From CAYUMU01 sp964445985 (lineage in GTDB: Bacteria > Planctomycetota > Planctomycetia > Pirellulales > S012-138), in the NCBI GenBank assembly GCA_964445985.1, contig CAYUMU010000008.1, positions 1 to 64,000 of the forward strand: a stretch of DNA of 64,000 nt, given 5' to 3'. The notes under the pieces were generated by a model. The model was given only the letters and a program-made list of their open reading frames with translations. It was not told the origin of the DNA and searched no databases. Below are positions 44,955-53,209 of this stretch, piece by piece. Within the stretch, counting starts at the first letter, position 1. Each line of letters opens with the position of its first letter. Position numbers and translations under genes: made by a program.

Positions 44955-46317
44955 TTACATGTTAAACGGATTGGGTAGCGGATCGTTAGCGGGCTCAGAT
45001 GGCGTGGCTGGGGCCGCGGGAGTCGATTCCGGCCCGGCATCATCCGGATCGCTCTCACCAAACGGATTGGCAGGCGGAGTTGCCGGCGTGCTCGGCATCG
45101 GAGCCGGCTCGAACGGATNNNNNNNNNNNNNNNNNNNNNNNNNNNNNNNNNNNNNNNNNNNNNNNNNNNNNNNNNNNNNNNNNNNNNNNNNNNNNNNNNN
45201 NNNNNNNNNNNNNNNNNNTCGCGGCAGGCACGGCCGGATTAGCAGGGGCTGGCGCGGGTTCCGTCGATCCAAAAGGATTGGCCGGGGTAGTCGGCGTTGG
45301 AGCAGGCTCGGTCGACGGCTCAAACGGATTCGCCGACGGCGTGCTCGGCATCGGAGCCGGCTCGAACGGATTCGCGGCAGGCACGGCCGGATTAGCAGGG
45401 GCTGGCGCGGGTTCCGTCGATCCAAAGGGATTGGCTGGCGTGCTCGGCATGGGAGCGGGCTCGGTCGAAGGCTCAAACGGATTCGCCGGCGGAGTCGTGG
45501 GCGTTGCCGGAGCGCTGGGCATCGGCGCCGGCTCAAACGGATTGGCGGGCGGCGGCGTCGGCGTGCTCGGCATGGGTGCCGGCTCGGTTGAAGGCTCGAA
45601 CGGGTTCGCCGGAGGAGTCGTAGGCGTGCTGGGCATCGGCGCCGGTTCGGTCGCTGGCTCGAACGGGTTCGATGGCGGAATTGCCGGAGTCATCGGCAGG
45701 GGGGCCGGCTCGGCCGGCATTGGTTCTGCCGGCATTGGCTCGGCTGGCGGTAGCGGATTCGGTCGCGTTGGCACCGGTCGCAGCCCCCCGCCCGTATTCT
45801 CGAATGGGTTGTCGATAGGGTTCGACGCGGCCGGTTCGCCTGGTTCCGTCAGCTCGGTCGGATTGACCGGGGGCAGATTGGCGGGCCGTTGCGTGGCTGC
45901 CGAGGCATCCATGGCGCGACGATAGGCGGCCAGCTTGGCCTTGGTGCGGTAGCTTTCGATCGAAAGTCGGGCCTGACCCTGAACTCGTTCCAACGAGCGG
46001 TCCACATTATAGAACCCGCCGTTTTGGTTGGCTTCGACGGCCGCGCCTTTCTCAAAATCGGCTTGCGCTTCGTCCGGACGACCCAACTGCAGGAACGACA
46101 GGCCGCGGAAGTAGTAAATCCGAGGGTCCTGGCTGCCACTTTCAATCGCCGTGTTCAGCAATTGGTAAGCATCTTGCGCGCGACCGGAGAAATAGGCGTG
46201 AGCGCCGCTGCCGTACAGCTCGGTCAGCAGACCTTCGTCGGCAGACACGGGCGAGGCAAGACAAGCGCCACACAACAGTACCGTCGCGGTACCACGAACA
46301 AACACGGAGGCTCGCAT
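44955..46317 (-). CDS. Secreted TPR protein with proline-rich NPF repeats, broken by N gap
   Basis: The protein begins MRASVFVRGTATVLLCGACL (signal peptide, cleavage near SADEG), followed by a TPR-like helical region of about 80 residues (AYQLLNTAIESGSQDPRIYYFRG, then LGRPDEAQADFEKG), then a long tail of repeats based on NPFEPSTEPAPMPSTP and NPFGSTEPAPAPANP. The tail ends DPLPNPFNM. The frame above the 100-N gap and the frame below differ, but the gap length is arbitrary: joining the flanks with no gap restores one frame and gives the same bases as an intact repeat nearby. The exact repeat number is therefore unknown. Start 46317 has GGGAG 10 bases upstream. It is transcribed away from the sugar isomerase gene. 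Confidence 0.75.
45061..45780. repeat. Tandem DNA repeat coding for NPF/PE motifs
   Basis: The repeats are in-frame minisatellite-like units. One long unit recurs exactly 153 bp (51 codons) apart: TCGCGGCAGGC... at 45219-45273 and 45372-45426 are identical over more than 50 bases. A 34-base stretch just left of the gap (45085-45118) equals 45338-45371. Such runs defeat short-read assembly. Confidence 0.85.
45119..45218. other. Assembly gap of exactly 100 N
   Basis: One hundred N, a standard placeholder for unknown length. It sits in the proline-repeat gene; the flanks fit together without any missing base, or with a whole number of 153-bp repeat units. Length and content of the gene here are not reliable. 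Confidence 0.98.
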
Positions 46318-46855
46318 CGGAAGTCGGCTCCCTGGAAAATCCTGTGAACGGTTCTGACCGAGCAGGGTCAGCACGCAAATCGAGTACCGAAAAAAGAAAT
46401 ATCGACCCCATTGATGGTACTTCTGTCGCCGGGGCATTGCAACAAAATACGGCGGCCGGCAGCGGGCGAAACCCCGCAAAACCGCGGAAAAATCAGGGGC
46501 GGTAGCCTGTCCGAACATCGTCCGCCCGCTAGACAGTTGGCAACCCCAGGGAGGTCCTGCCAAAGAGCGGCTGAACCCCCGCCTTCTCCGCCGGGCCGGC
46601 CAGGCGGGTGGTGACTTTTGGCAACCGAGCGATGCCAAAACACCTTCCGCCAGCCGGCGGTTGGCTCCCCTGGATTTCACGCGTTCGGTTGTCGAGTCGG
46701 GCGAATGTCGCCCCCAAAAAACAGGTTCGCCAGGATTATGACCGCGGTGCGGCTTACGCAGCGCCGAATCGTCAAATATACTTGGACAAGTTCGTTCACC
46801 TTGCCCCCCGGCAGTGATTGCCACGATTTTCGTCTCTTCCATTCGGAGCATCGCC
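46318..46855. other. Divergent intergenic region
   Basis: About 540 bp between the TPR/proline-repeat gene (minus) and the sugar isomerase gene (plus). G/C-rich with short inverted repeats. I looked for RNA structures (riboswitch-like helices, tRNA) and found none I could name. Promoters for both genes are expected here. Confidence 0.45.
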
Positions 46856-47626
46856 ATGCAACTTGGTCTGGTCACATACAACTGGGGTAAGGATTGGGAC
46901 CTCGATACGCTGCTCAAGAATTGCGAAGCCACCGGTTTGCTTGGCGTGGAACTTCGCAGCACGCATAAACACGGCGTGGAGCCCAGTTTGAACGAAGCTC
47001 AGCGGCGCGAGGTCGCCATGCGATTCGCCAGCAGCCCCGTGGAACTGGTAGGGCTCGGCAGCGCTTGTGAATACCATTCGCCCGACCCGGCGGTGTTAAA
47101 GAAAAACATCAATGAAACCCTGGCCTTTATTCGGTTGTGCCACGATATCGGCGGCACCGGCGTGAAGGTTCGCCCCAACGCCCTGCCCAAAGGCGTGGCA
47201 ATCAATAAAACGATCGAACAGATCGGCAAGGCCCTGAACGAAGTCGCCGAATTTGGCTCCGGCTTTGGCGTGGATATTCGCTTGGAAGTGCATGGCCCTC
47301 AAACGGCTGAGCTCCCCATCATCAAAAAGATTCTCGAAGTCGCCGATAACCCCAGCGTGGGCGCTTGCTGGAACTGCAACCCCACCGACCTGACAGGCGC
47401 CGGCCTCAAGGCCAACTTCAACCTGGTGAAAGACCGCCTCGGTTCCACGGTTCACATTCACGACCTGCGGGACGACGCCTACCCTTGGGAAGAGCTCTTC
47501 GGCCTGCTCCGCGGCATCGACTACCAAGGCTGGACGCTCATTGAAGAAGGCAAAGTGCCCACCGATGTGGTCGCCGCCATGAAGGCCAACGTGCCGATCT
47601 TCAAGAAGCTCGCCGGCAAAAGCTAA
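46856..47626 (+). CDS. Sugar phosphate isomerase/epimerase-type TIM barrel
   Basis: A 256-aa xylose isomerase-like TIM-barrel protein, a group including sugar isomerases, epimerases and inosose dehydratases that usually bind one or two divalent metals. Visible: GLLGVELRST (acidic metal-side Glu), TGVKVRPNALP, DIRLEVHGPQ (metal-binding Glu and His), GACWNCNPTD and TVHIHDLRDD (His), and WTLIEEGKVP. The ATG at 46856 gives MQLGLVTYNWG; GGAG lies 8 bases upstream. Substrate unknown. Many such genes in planctomycetes sit alone, as here. No linked oxidoreductase or kinase is present. Confidence 0.9.
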   Translation: MQLGLVTYNWGKDWDLDTLLKNCEATGLLGVELRSTHKHGVEPSLNEAQRREVAMRFASSPVELVGLGSACEYHSPDPAVLKKNINETLAFIRLCHDIGGTGVKVRPNALPKGVAINKTIEQIGKALNEVAEFGSGFGVDIRLEVHGPQTAELPIIKKILEVADNPSVGACWNCNPTDLTGAGLKANFNLVKDRLGSTVHIHDLRDDAYPWEELFGLLRGIDYQGWTLIEEGKVPTDVVAAMKANVPIFKKLAGKS

Positions 47627-47697
47627 GCAAGAGCGCTACCGGCGTCCCCAAAACGGCAATCGATCCGCCAGTAGGTCGGGGATTGCGAGGCGGGCCA

Positions 47698-47712
47698 AAA
47701 TGAATATCATTT
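47698..47712. promoter_or_regulatory. Possible Fur/Zur-like operator before the ZIP gene
   Basis: AAATGA-ATA-TCATTT is a perfect 6-bp inverted repeat with a 3-base centre, 40 bp before the ZIP start. Its A/T-rich, ATGA/TCAT pattern resembles binding sites of Fur-family metal regulators, which fits a zinc or iron transporter. Sequence match only. Confidence 0.45.
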
Positions 47713-47752
47713 GCAGGAACAACTGTTTTTTACTCCGTTCCTGCTGGAAGCC

Positions 47753-48724
47753 ATGCACCCCCTCCTGCTCCTTGTCATTTACTGCTTGATTATCGTGGCT
47801 GGGTCGCTGCTAGGGGGCTGGTTGCCCTCGCTGCTGCGGCTCACGCACCGCCGCATGCAATACATGATCAGTCTGGTTGCCGGCCTCATGCTGGGCGTGG
47901 CTATCCTGCATCTGTTGCCACACTCCATGATCTACACGCGGTCGATCGACCAATCGGTGATGTGGATGCTCGGCGGCCTGCTCGGCATGTTTTTCCTCGT
48001 CAGGGCTTTCCATTTCCACCAGCATGGACCGGTGGAACCGCCCATCGGCGTGGCGGCCAGCCATGCCGATCATCACCACGATCACGGGGGCGGCCATCAC
48101 CACCATGACCATGATCACGATCATGATCATGGCGGCCACGTCCATGGTCACGCGCACGAGCTTCCCAATCCCGCCAAGCACCGCTTGGGCTGGGTCGGCG
48201 TGGCGCTGGGGTTGAGCCTGCACACGGCCATCGATGGCATTGCCCTGGCGGCCAGCGTGAGGGCCGAGTCGCTTTCCGACAGCGCCCTCCCCTTGTTTGG
48301 TTTGTCGACATTTCTCGTCATTTTTCTGCACAAACCGCTCGACGCCCTCTCCATCACCACCCTCATGGCGGCCGGTGGCTGGTCGTTCCGAGCCCGGCAG
48401 TTCGTCAACCTGGGCTTCTCGCTGATGTGCCCGCTGGGCGCGCTGCTGTTCTACCTGGGCGTGGGCGCCGATCAAAATGAGGTCATTGGCTGCGCCCTGG
48501 CCCTGGCCGCCGGAGCGTTCTTGTGCATCGCGCTGGGCGATTTGCTGCCCGAGGTGCAATTTCACTCCCACGACCGACTGGGCCTCTCCCTGAGCCTGAT
48601 TCTAGGAATCGCCGCGGCCTACGGCATCGGCAAGCTCGAGCACGGCATGCACAACCATGATCTTCCCAGCCCCAGCGGCCAGCACGACCATTCGGGCCAC
48701 GACCACTCCGGCCACTCCCATTAG
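47753..48724 (+). CDS. ZIP-family divalent metal transporter
   Basis: A 323-aa ZIP transporter (zinc, iron or manganese uptake, membrane). Three helices lie before a His-rich loop (about 90-140: HADHHHDHGGGHHHHDHDH and on), and about five after it. The metal-site helices read LGLSLHTAIDGIALAAS (helix 4, HxxxD) and FLVIFLHKPLDALSI (helix 5, HxxxD), as in ZIP proteins. A short His-rich tail (GQHDHSGHDHSGHSH) may also bind metal. GGAAG lies just before the ATG at 47753; an earlier in-frame start exists but lacks the site. A Fur/Zur-like palindrome lies upstream. Confidence 0.92.
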   Translation: MHPLLLLVIYCLIIVAGSLLGGWLPSLLRLTHRRMQYMISLVAGLMLGVAILHLLPHSMIYTRSIDQSVMWMLGGLLGMFFLVRAFHFHQHGPVEPPIGVAASHADHHHDHGGGHHHHDHDHDHDHGGHVHGHAHELPNPAKHRLGWVGVALGLSLHTAIDGIALAASVRAESLSDSALPLFGLSTFLVIFLHKPLDALSITTLMAAGGWSFRARQFVNLGFSLMCPLGALLFYLGVGADQNEVIGCALALAAGAFLCIALGDLLPEVQFHSHDRLGLSLSLILGIAAAYGIGKLEHGMHNHDLPSPSGQHDHSGHDHSGHSH

Positions 48725-48901
48725 CCGGCCACTCCCCATGAGCCAACTAAGCCGCGGGATTTCCCGCCGCCTGTTCCGCCGGCCGAAACTTTCTTTCCGC
48801 TGCCGGGTTTACTTCCTTAGCGGGGAGCAGAGGCCCAAGCCTTTGGCCGCCTCGCCCGCTAAATCCGGTTCAAGCTTCGTTCTGAAGTTGGAGAGGCCCA
48901 A

Positions 48902-50521
48902 ATGCGATTGCCCCGGGGAACTCTGCTCACACTCGCGGTTGCCTGCACTTCGATCCTTGCGCAGTTTGCCCACGCTGCGCCGTCGCCATCCCAGCAGACG
49001 GCTCAAGCCATCGATCGCTCGCTGCGGACGGAACTCCCCCTGACCAAAGCAGATCGGCCGGCGGCCGTTTGCGACGATACCACCTTTCTCCGCAGGGCCA
49101 CGCTCGACCTGCTCGGCCGGCAGCCCTCCGCGGCAGAAATCACCCGCTTCGCCCTCGATCCGGCCGCCGACAAGCGGGCCCAACTTGTCCAACGCTTGCT
49201 GGCCAGCGAAGATTTTGGCCGCAACTGGGGGCGCTACTGGCGCGACGTAATCATGTATCGCCGCAGCGACCCGAGGGCTCAAATTGCCTCGTCCTCGCTT
49301 GAAACCTTCCTCACCACCCAGTTAAACAGCGGCACCCCTTGGAGCGAAGTGGCCCGGCAACTGGTCACGGCCACCGGCGATGTTCGCGAAGAGGGAGCCA
49401 CCGGCCTGCTCATGGCCCAAGAAGCCAAGGCCGAGGAAACGGCCGCCGAAGTCTCACGCATTTTCCTGGGCATTCAAATCCAATGTGCCCAGTGCCACGA
49501 TCACCCCACCGATCGCTGGAAACGCGAGCAGTTTCACCAGTTGGCCGCCTTCTTCCCCCGCATGTCGTTGCGGCCGGTCATGGACGGTCAACGGCGAACC
49601 TTCGAGGTGGTGTCGATGGATCGTGCCTCGCGATTTCGCCCGCAAGGCCGTGGCGGTTCGCTGGAACACTACATGACCGACCTCAACAATCCGGGCGCCC
49701 AAGGCAAGCTCATCGAGCCCCAATTCTTTGTGACCGATCAGCAACTGAAAACCGGCCTCGGCGATCAACAGCGGCGCGCCCAATTGGCCGATTGGATGAC
49801 CGCCGGCAGCAACCCCTGGTTTGCCAAAGCCTACGTGAACCGCATGTGGGCCGAGCTGGTCGGTGAAGGCTTTGTGGAACCGGTGGACGACCTGGGTCCC
49901 GATCGGCCCAGCGACGCGCCCGAAACATTCGACCTGCTGGCCACCCAGTTTGCCGCCAGCGGCCACGACGTGAAATGGCTGTTTGCCACGATCATGGCGA
50001 CCGAAGCTTACAACCGCGACAGCCGCGATCGCCGCGCGCCTGACCAAACTCCATTCGCGGCCAACTGTGCCCAGCGGCTGCGGGGCGACCAACTGTTCTC
50101 GGCGTTGGCCGCGGCGCTCGGCTTGCCAGACGCGGCCAACCCCGCCATGGGTCGCGGCAATCCTTACGGCGGCGGCACGCTCCGCGACATCTTCAACCAA
50201 ACCTTTGGATTCGACCCCAGCTTGCCCCCAACCGATCTCACCGGCTCCATCCCCCAAGCCCTGTTTCTGATGAACTCGCGCACGCTCACACCGGCAATGA
50301 GCGCCACCAGCCGCACCCCACTGGGCCGAATGCTGGCGGAAATCAGCGACGATGAAGAGGCCGTGGTCGAGCTGTACTTGCGGTGCCTGGCCCGCGAGCC
50401 CAAAGACTCCGAACTGACCATCTGTCGCGAGTACATTCGCGAGGTGGGCAATCGCGGCGAGGCCTTTGAAGACCTGCAGTGGTCACTGATCAATTCGACC
50501 GAATTCTTGCATCGAAAGTAG
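48902..50521 (+). CDS. DUF1549/DUF1553 protein (CxxCH), planctomycete type
   Basis: A 539-aa exported protein. A signal peptide (LLTLAVACTSILAQFAHAA) leads to a DUF1549 domain (LDLLGRQPSAAEITRF) that contains a single heme-type motif CAQCHDHP (Cys195, Cys198, His199). The DUF1553 domain follows (RAQLADWMTAGSNPWFAKAYVNRMWAELVG to TEAYNRDSR), and a C-terminal helical part ends DLQWSLINSTEFLHRK. DUF1549/DUF1553 genes are abundant in planctomycetes and are nearly always next to a DUF1501 gene, as here. They are thought to take part in sulfated polysaccharide breakdown or extracytoplasmic electron transfer; the exact reaction is unknown. The DUF1501 start lies 99 bp downstream. Confidence 0.93.
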   Translation: MRLPRGTLLTLAVACTSILAQFAHAAPSPSQQTAQAIDRSLRTELPLTKADRPAAVCDDTTFLRRATLDLLGRQPSAAEITRFALDPAADKRAQLVQRLLASEDFGRNWGRYWRDVIMYRRSDPRAQIASSSLETFLTTQLNSGTPWSEVARQLVTATGDVREEGATGLLMAQEAKAEETAAEVSRIFLGIQIQCAQCHDHPTDRWKREQFHQLAAFFPRMSLRPVMDGQRRTFEVVSMDRASRFRPQGRGGSLEHYMTDLNNPGAQGKLIEPQFFVTDQQLKTGLGDQQRRAQLADWMTAGSNPWFAKAYVNRMWAELVGEGFVEPVDDLGPDRPSDAPETFDLLATQFAASGHDVKWLFATIMATEAYNRDSRDRRAPDQTPFAANCAQRLRGDQLFSALAAALGLPDAANPAMGRGNPYGGGTLRDIFNQTFGFDPSLPPTDLTGSIPQALFLMNSRTLTPAMSATSRTPLGRMLAEISDDEEAVVELYLRCLAREPKDSELTICREYIREVGNRGEAFEDLQWSLINSTEFLHRK

Positions 50522-50620
50522 ATCGGTAGCGCCCCGTGACGGCCCCCTTCTCCGCGGACGCCGTCACCCGGCCATCCAATTTTGTGCTCTCCACCTTCTC
50601 CATTCCTGGAGCGGCTTGCG

Positions 50621-51919
50621 ATGAATCTGGAACATCATGTGCATGCGACGATCAAGCGAGGGCAGGTGGTGCGGCGGCGCGACATGCTCAAAGCGGCCGG
50701 CCTGGCGAGTGTCGCCACCGGGCTCCTCGGCTTCTCCGACCGCGTTCGCGGCCACGCGGCCGAACTGCGCAGCCAAGGCATGGCCTGCATCTTGCTCTGG
50801 ATGCAGGGCGGTCCCAGCCAGTTTGAAACCTTCAGCCCCAAGCCCCAGCACGAAAACGGCGGCGAGACCAAAGCCATCTCCACCAACGTGCCCGGGATCG
50901 AACTCTCCGACAACTTCCCCAAGCTGGCCCAGGTCATGGAGCACGTGGCGGTCATTCGCAGCATGACCAGCCGCGAGGGCAGCCACCCGCGGGCGACTTC
51001 TCTCCTTCATACCGGCTACCTGCCGACCGCCAGCGTCAAATACCCCTCGTTCGGATCCCTGGTCACCAAAGAATTGCCCAACCCCGAGTGCCACCTTCCG
51101 GCGTATGTAAAAGTCGGCGCCAACCGCAACCTCGACGATGGCGGCGGTGGGTTCTTGGGCGCGCCGTACGATCCCTTCGTGGTCGCCCAGGCAGGTGGCT
51201 TGCCCAGCAATTCGGAATTGACCACCGATCGCAATCGTTACCAGCGACGGCTGGGCCTGCTCGGCAGGCTCGAAGATCAATACGCCGCCGAGGGCGCCCG
51301 CCAGGCCGTCGCCGATCACCAGGCCCTGTACGACAAAGCCGGCAAGATGATTCTCAGTCCTCAAATGCAGGCATTCGATCTGGCCCGCGAATCCGCCGCC
51401 GACCGCGACGCCTACGGCCGGGGAAGTTTTGGCGCCGGTTGCCTGCTGGCTCGGCGGTTGGTGGAAGGGGGCGTGACCTTCGTGGAAGTGCAAGCCAACG
51501 GCTGGGACACCCACGACAATAACTTCGAGCGCTCCAAGCAGCTTTCTGCCCAGGTCGATCAGCCGTTCGCCCACCTGATTCGCGACTTGAGTCAACGCGG
51601 CCTGCTCGACCGCACGCTGGTCGTTTGGATGGGCGAGTTCGGTCGCACGCCGCGGATCAATCCCCGCTCGGGCCGCGATCATTACCCTCGCGCCTTCAAC
51701 GTGGCGGTCGCCGGCGCCGGCATCCGCGGTGGGCAGGTCATTGGCCGAACCGATGCCAGCGGTACTTCGGTCGAAGAACGCGCGGTTCAGGTGCCCGACT
51801 TGTTCCAAACTTTCTGCCAGGCCTTGAAGATCGATGGCCACAAAGAGAACATGAGTTCCATCGGGCGGCCAATCCGGATCGTCGATGGCGGCCAGCCCGT
51901 TCACGAGTTGTTCGGATAG
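50621..51919 (+). CDS. DUF1501 family protein, Tat-exported
   Basis: A 432-aa member of DUF1501, an alkaline-phosphatase/sulfatase-fold family without a proven reaction. The N terminus QVVRRRDMLKAAGLASVATG is a Tat signal, so the protein probably folds with metal before export. Typical family stretches are WMQGGPSQFETFSPKP, VIRSMTSREGSHPRAT, FVEVQANGWDTHDNNF, LVVWMGEFGRTPRINP and GRDHYPRAFNVAVAGAG. The start at 50621 gives MNLEHHVHATIKRGQ, a common lead-in. It follows DUF1549 by 99 bp and ends 37 bp before the BtuF-like gene, so the three probably share one transcript. Confidence 0.93.
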   Translation: MNLEHHVHATIKRGQVVRRRDMLKAAGLASVATGLLGFSDRVRGHAAELRSQGMACILLWMQGGPSQFETFSPKPQHENGGETKAISTNVPGIELSDNFPKLAQVMEHVAVIRSMTSREGSHPRATSLLHTGYLPTASVKYPSFGSLVTKELPNPECHLPAYVKVGANRNLDDGGGGFLGAPYDPFVVAQAGGLPSNSELTTDRNRYQRRLGLLGRLEDQYAAEGARQAVADHQALYDKAGKMILSPQMQAFDLARESAADRDAYGRGSFGAGCLLARRLVEGGVTFVEVQANGWDTHDNNFERSKQLSAQVDQPFAHLIRDLSQRGLLDRTLVVWMGEFGRTPRINPRSGRDHYPRAFNVAVAGAGIRGGQVIGRTDASGTSVEERAVQVPDLFQTFCQALKIDGHKENMSSIGRPIRIVDGGQPVHELFG

Positions 51920-51956
51920 CCCGCCGCCCGCAACATATGTTTTGGCGGTGGTTGGC

Positions 51957-52895
51957 ATGGCGGCAAAACGGATCGTTTCTCTCTTGGCCAGCGCCACCGA
52001 AATGGTCGCCGGCCTGGGGCTCGGCCACCACCTGGTGGGCATCAGCCACGAGTGCGATTTCCCTCCGGAAATCCTCGACAAGCCTCGGTTGACCTTCACG
52101 CATGTCAATGCCGAAGCATCGAGCGGCCAAATCGATTCTCAGGTTCATAGCCTGCTCGCCTCGGGCCAGGCCTTGTACTCCATCGACACGGCAACATTGG
52201 CTTTACTGGCCCCCGATTTGATCATCACCCAGGCCCAGTGCGACGTGTGCGCCGTGCGGTATGCCGACGTGGTGGCGGCGGTAGCGCAAGAGCCCGCCCT
52301 CCAGGCCGCCCAGGTGCTGGCCCTCAATCCGCGCAATTTAGAAGAAGTGTTCGCCGACATCGCGAGCGTGGCACGAGCAACCGGCTGCCATGACGGGGGG
52401 GCCAGCTATCTTCAGTCGCTCCACAACCGCGTTGAGATGGTCCGCAACATTGCTGGCGGTGCTCCGGCGTCGGCCCGCCCGCGCGTGGCGTTTGTGGAAT
52501 GGTTGGAACCCCTCATGCTGGCCGGCAACTGGACGCCCGAAATGATTCGCCTGGCTGGCGGCGAGAACCTGCTCACCACCGCGGGTGAACACAGCCCCTA
52601 CGGCAATTGGCAAGCTCTCATCGAAGCCCAGCCCCAGGTGGCCGTCATCGGCCCATGCGGTTTCGATCTGGCCCGCGCCATCTCGGAATGGAACCAACAT
52701 CAAAAGCACCCCGCCTGGCAAAGCGTGCCCGCCGTGCGACAAGGCCGAGTGTACGCCGTGGATGGGAACGCTTACTTCAACCGCTCGGGACCACGGCTCG
52801 TCGATAGTTTAGAACTGCTGGCCTGGCTCATTCATCCTGAACTATTTCCGGAACCGTTGGGCAGCCAGGGAAAATGGTGGCAGCAGCTTGGTTAA
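51957..52895 (+). CDS. Cobalamin-binding (BtuF-like) periplasmic-type protein without signal peptide
   Basis: A 312-aa protein of the class III substrate-binding fold (BtuF/FhuD type, cobalamin or corrinoid). It starts MAAKRIVSLLASATEMVAGLGLGHHLVGISHECDFP, with the typical RIVSLLPSxTE pattern, then ITQAQCDVCAVRYADV, RPRVAFVEWLEPLMLAGNWTPEMIRLAGG and KQGRVYAVDGNAYFNRSGPR-like end. No signal peptide or lipobox precedes it, so it may work in the cytoplasm. No BtuC/BtuD genes are here. The start at 51957 lies 37 bp after DUF1501. Upstream codons in the same frame do not encode a leader. Cobalamin binding is a family-level guess. Confidence 0.88.
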   Translation: MAAKRIVSLLASATEMVAGLGLGHHLVGISHECDFPPEILDKPRLTFTHVNAEASSGQIDSQVHSLLASGQALYSIDTATLALLAPDLIITQAQCDVCAVRYADVVAAVAQEPALQAAQVLALNPRNLEEVFADIASVARATGCHDGGASYLQSLHNRVEMVRNIAGGAPASARPRVAFVEWLEPLMLAGNWTPEMIRLAGGENLLTTAGEHSPYGNWQALIEAQPQVAVIGPCGFDLARAISEWNQHQKHPAWQSVPAVRQGRVYAVDGNAYFNRSGPRLVDSLELLAWLIHPELFPEPLGSQGKWWQQLG

Positions 52896-53209
52896 CAGGC
52901 CGCCAATCGTTTGACTTCCGGATAGGCATTGACATTTTTTAATCCGTCGCGAACCGTCATTCCCGCGAAGGCAGGAATCCAGTTGCGGCGGATGCGATTT
53001 TGCTATCAACATCGGTTTGGACACGAATAGCATAGCGGGAAGTTATTGTTCGACGGACCTTAACGCGGGTAAACCGCAAACGAACGCGGGAGGCATTAAA
53101 GTTCTCTGCGGCTTGCAGAGATGTTAACGAGCAAGAAACTAACAATTTGCGTCCTCTGTATCTTCTGGACGTCCAGAATTCCATGTTCCATCCTTCGGAA
53201 ACAACACCT
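52896..53209. other. Intergenic region with composite repeat
   Basis: Spacer of 314 bp before the HAD gene, largely occupied by the full-length composite repeat (52956-53142). An A/T-rich ATTGACATTTTTTAATCCG precedes it. No gene was seen. Confidence 0.6.
52956..53142 (+). repeat. Composite dispersed repeat, most complete copy
   Basis: Three modules in tandem: GTCATTCCCGCGAAGGCAGG plus GAATCCAGTTGCGGCGG, then AACATCGGTTTGGACACG and CGGGAAGTTATTGTTCG, then CCTTAACGCGGGTAAACCGC, GCATTAAAGTTCTCTGC and CGAGCAAGAAACTAA. The first two modules match 5600-5732, and the third matches 1442-1525 (inverted). So this copy links the two partial ones. Confidence 0.85.

Noticed and set aside
45061..45780. 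CRISPR array
   Set aside because: The repeats are in frame, coding and 153 bp long with no spacers of uniform size; no cas genes exist in the window.
50564..52108. Minus-strand frame of about 514 codons antisense to DUF1501
   Set aside because: DUF1501 on the plus strand has clear family signatures and a Tat leader; the antisense frame has none.
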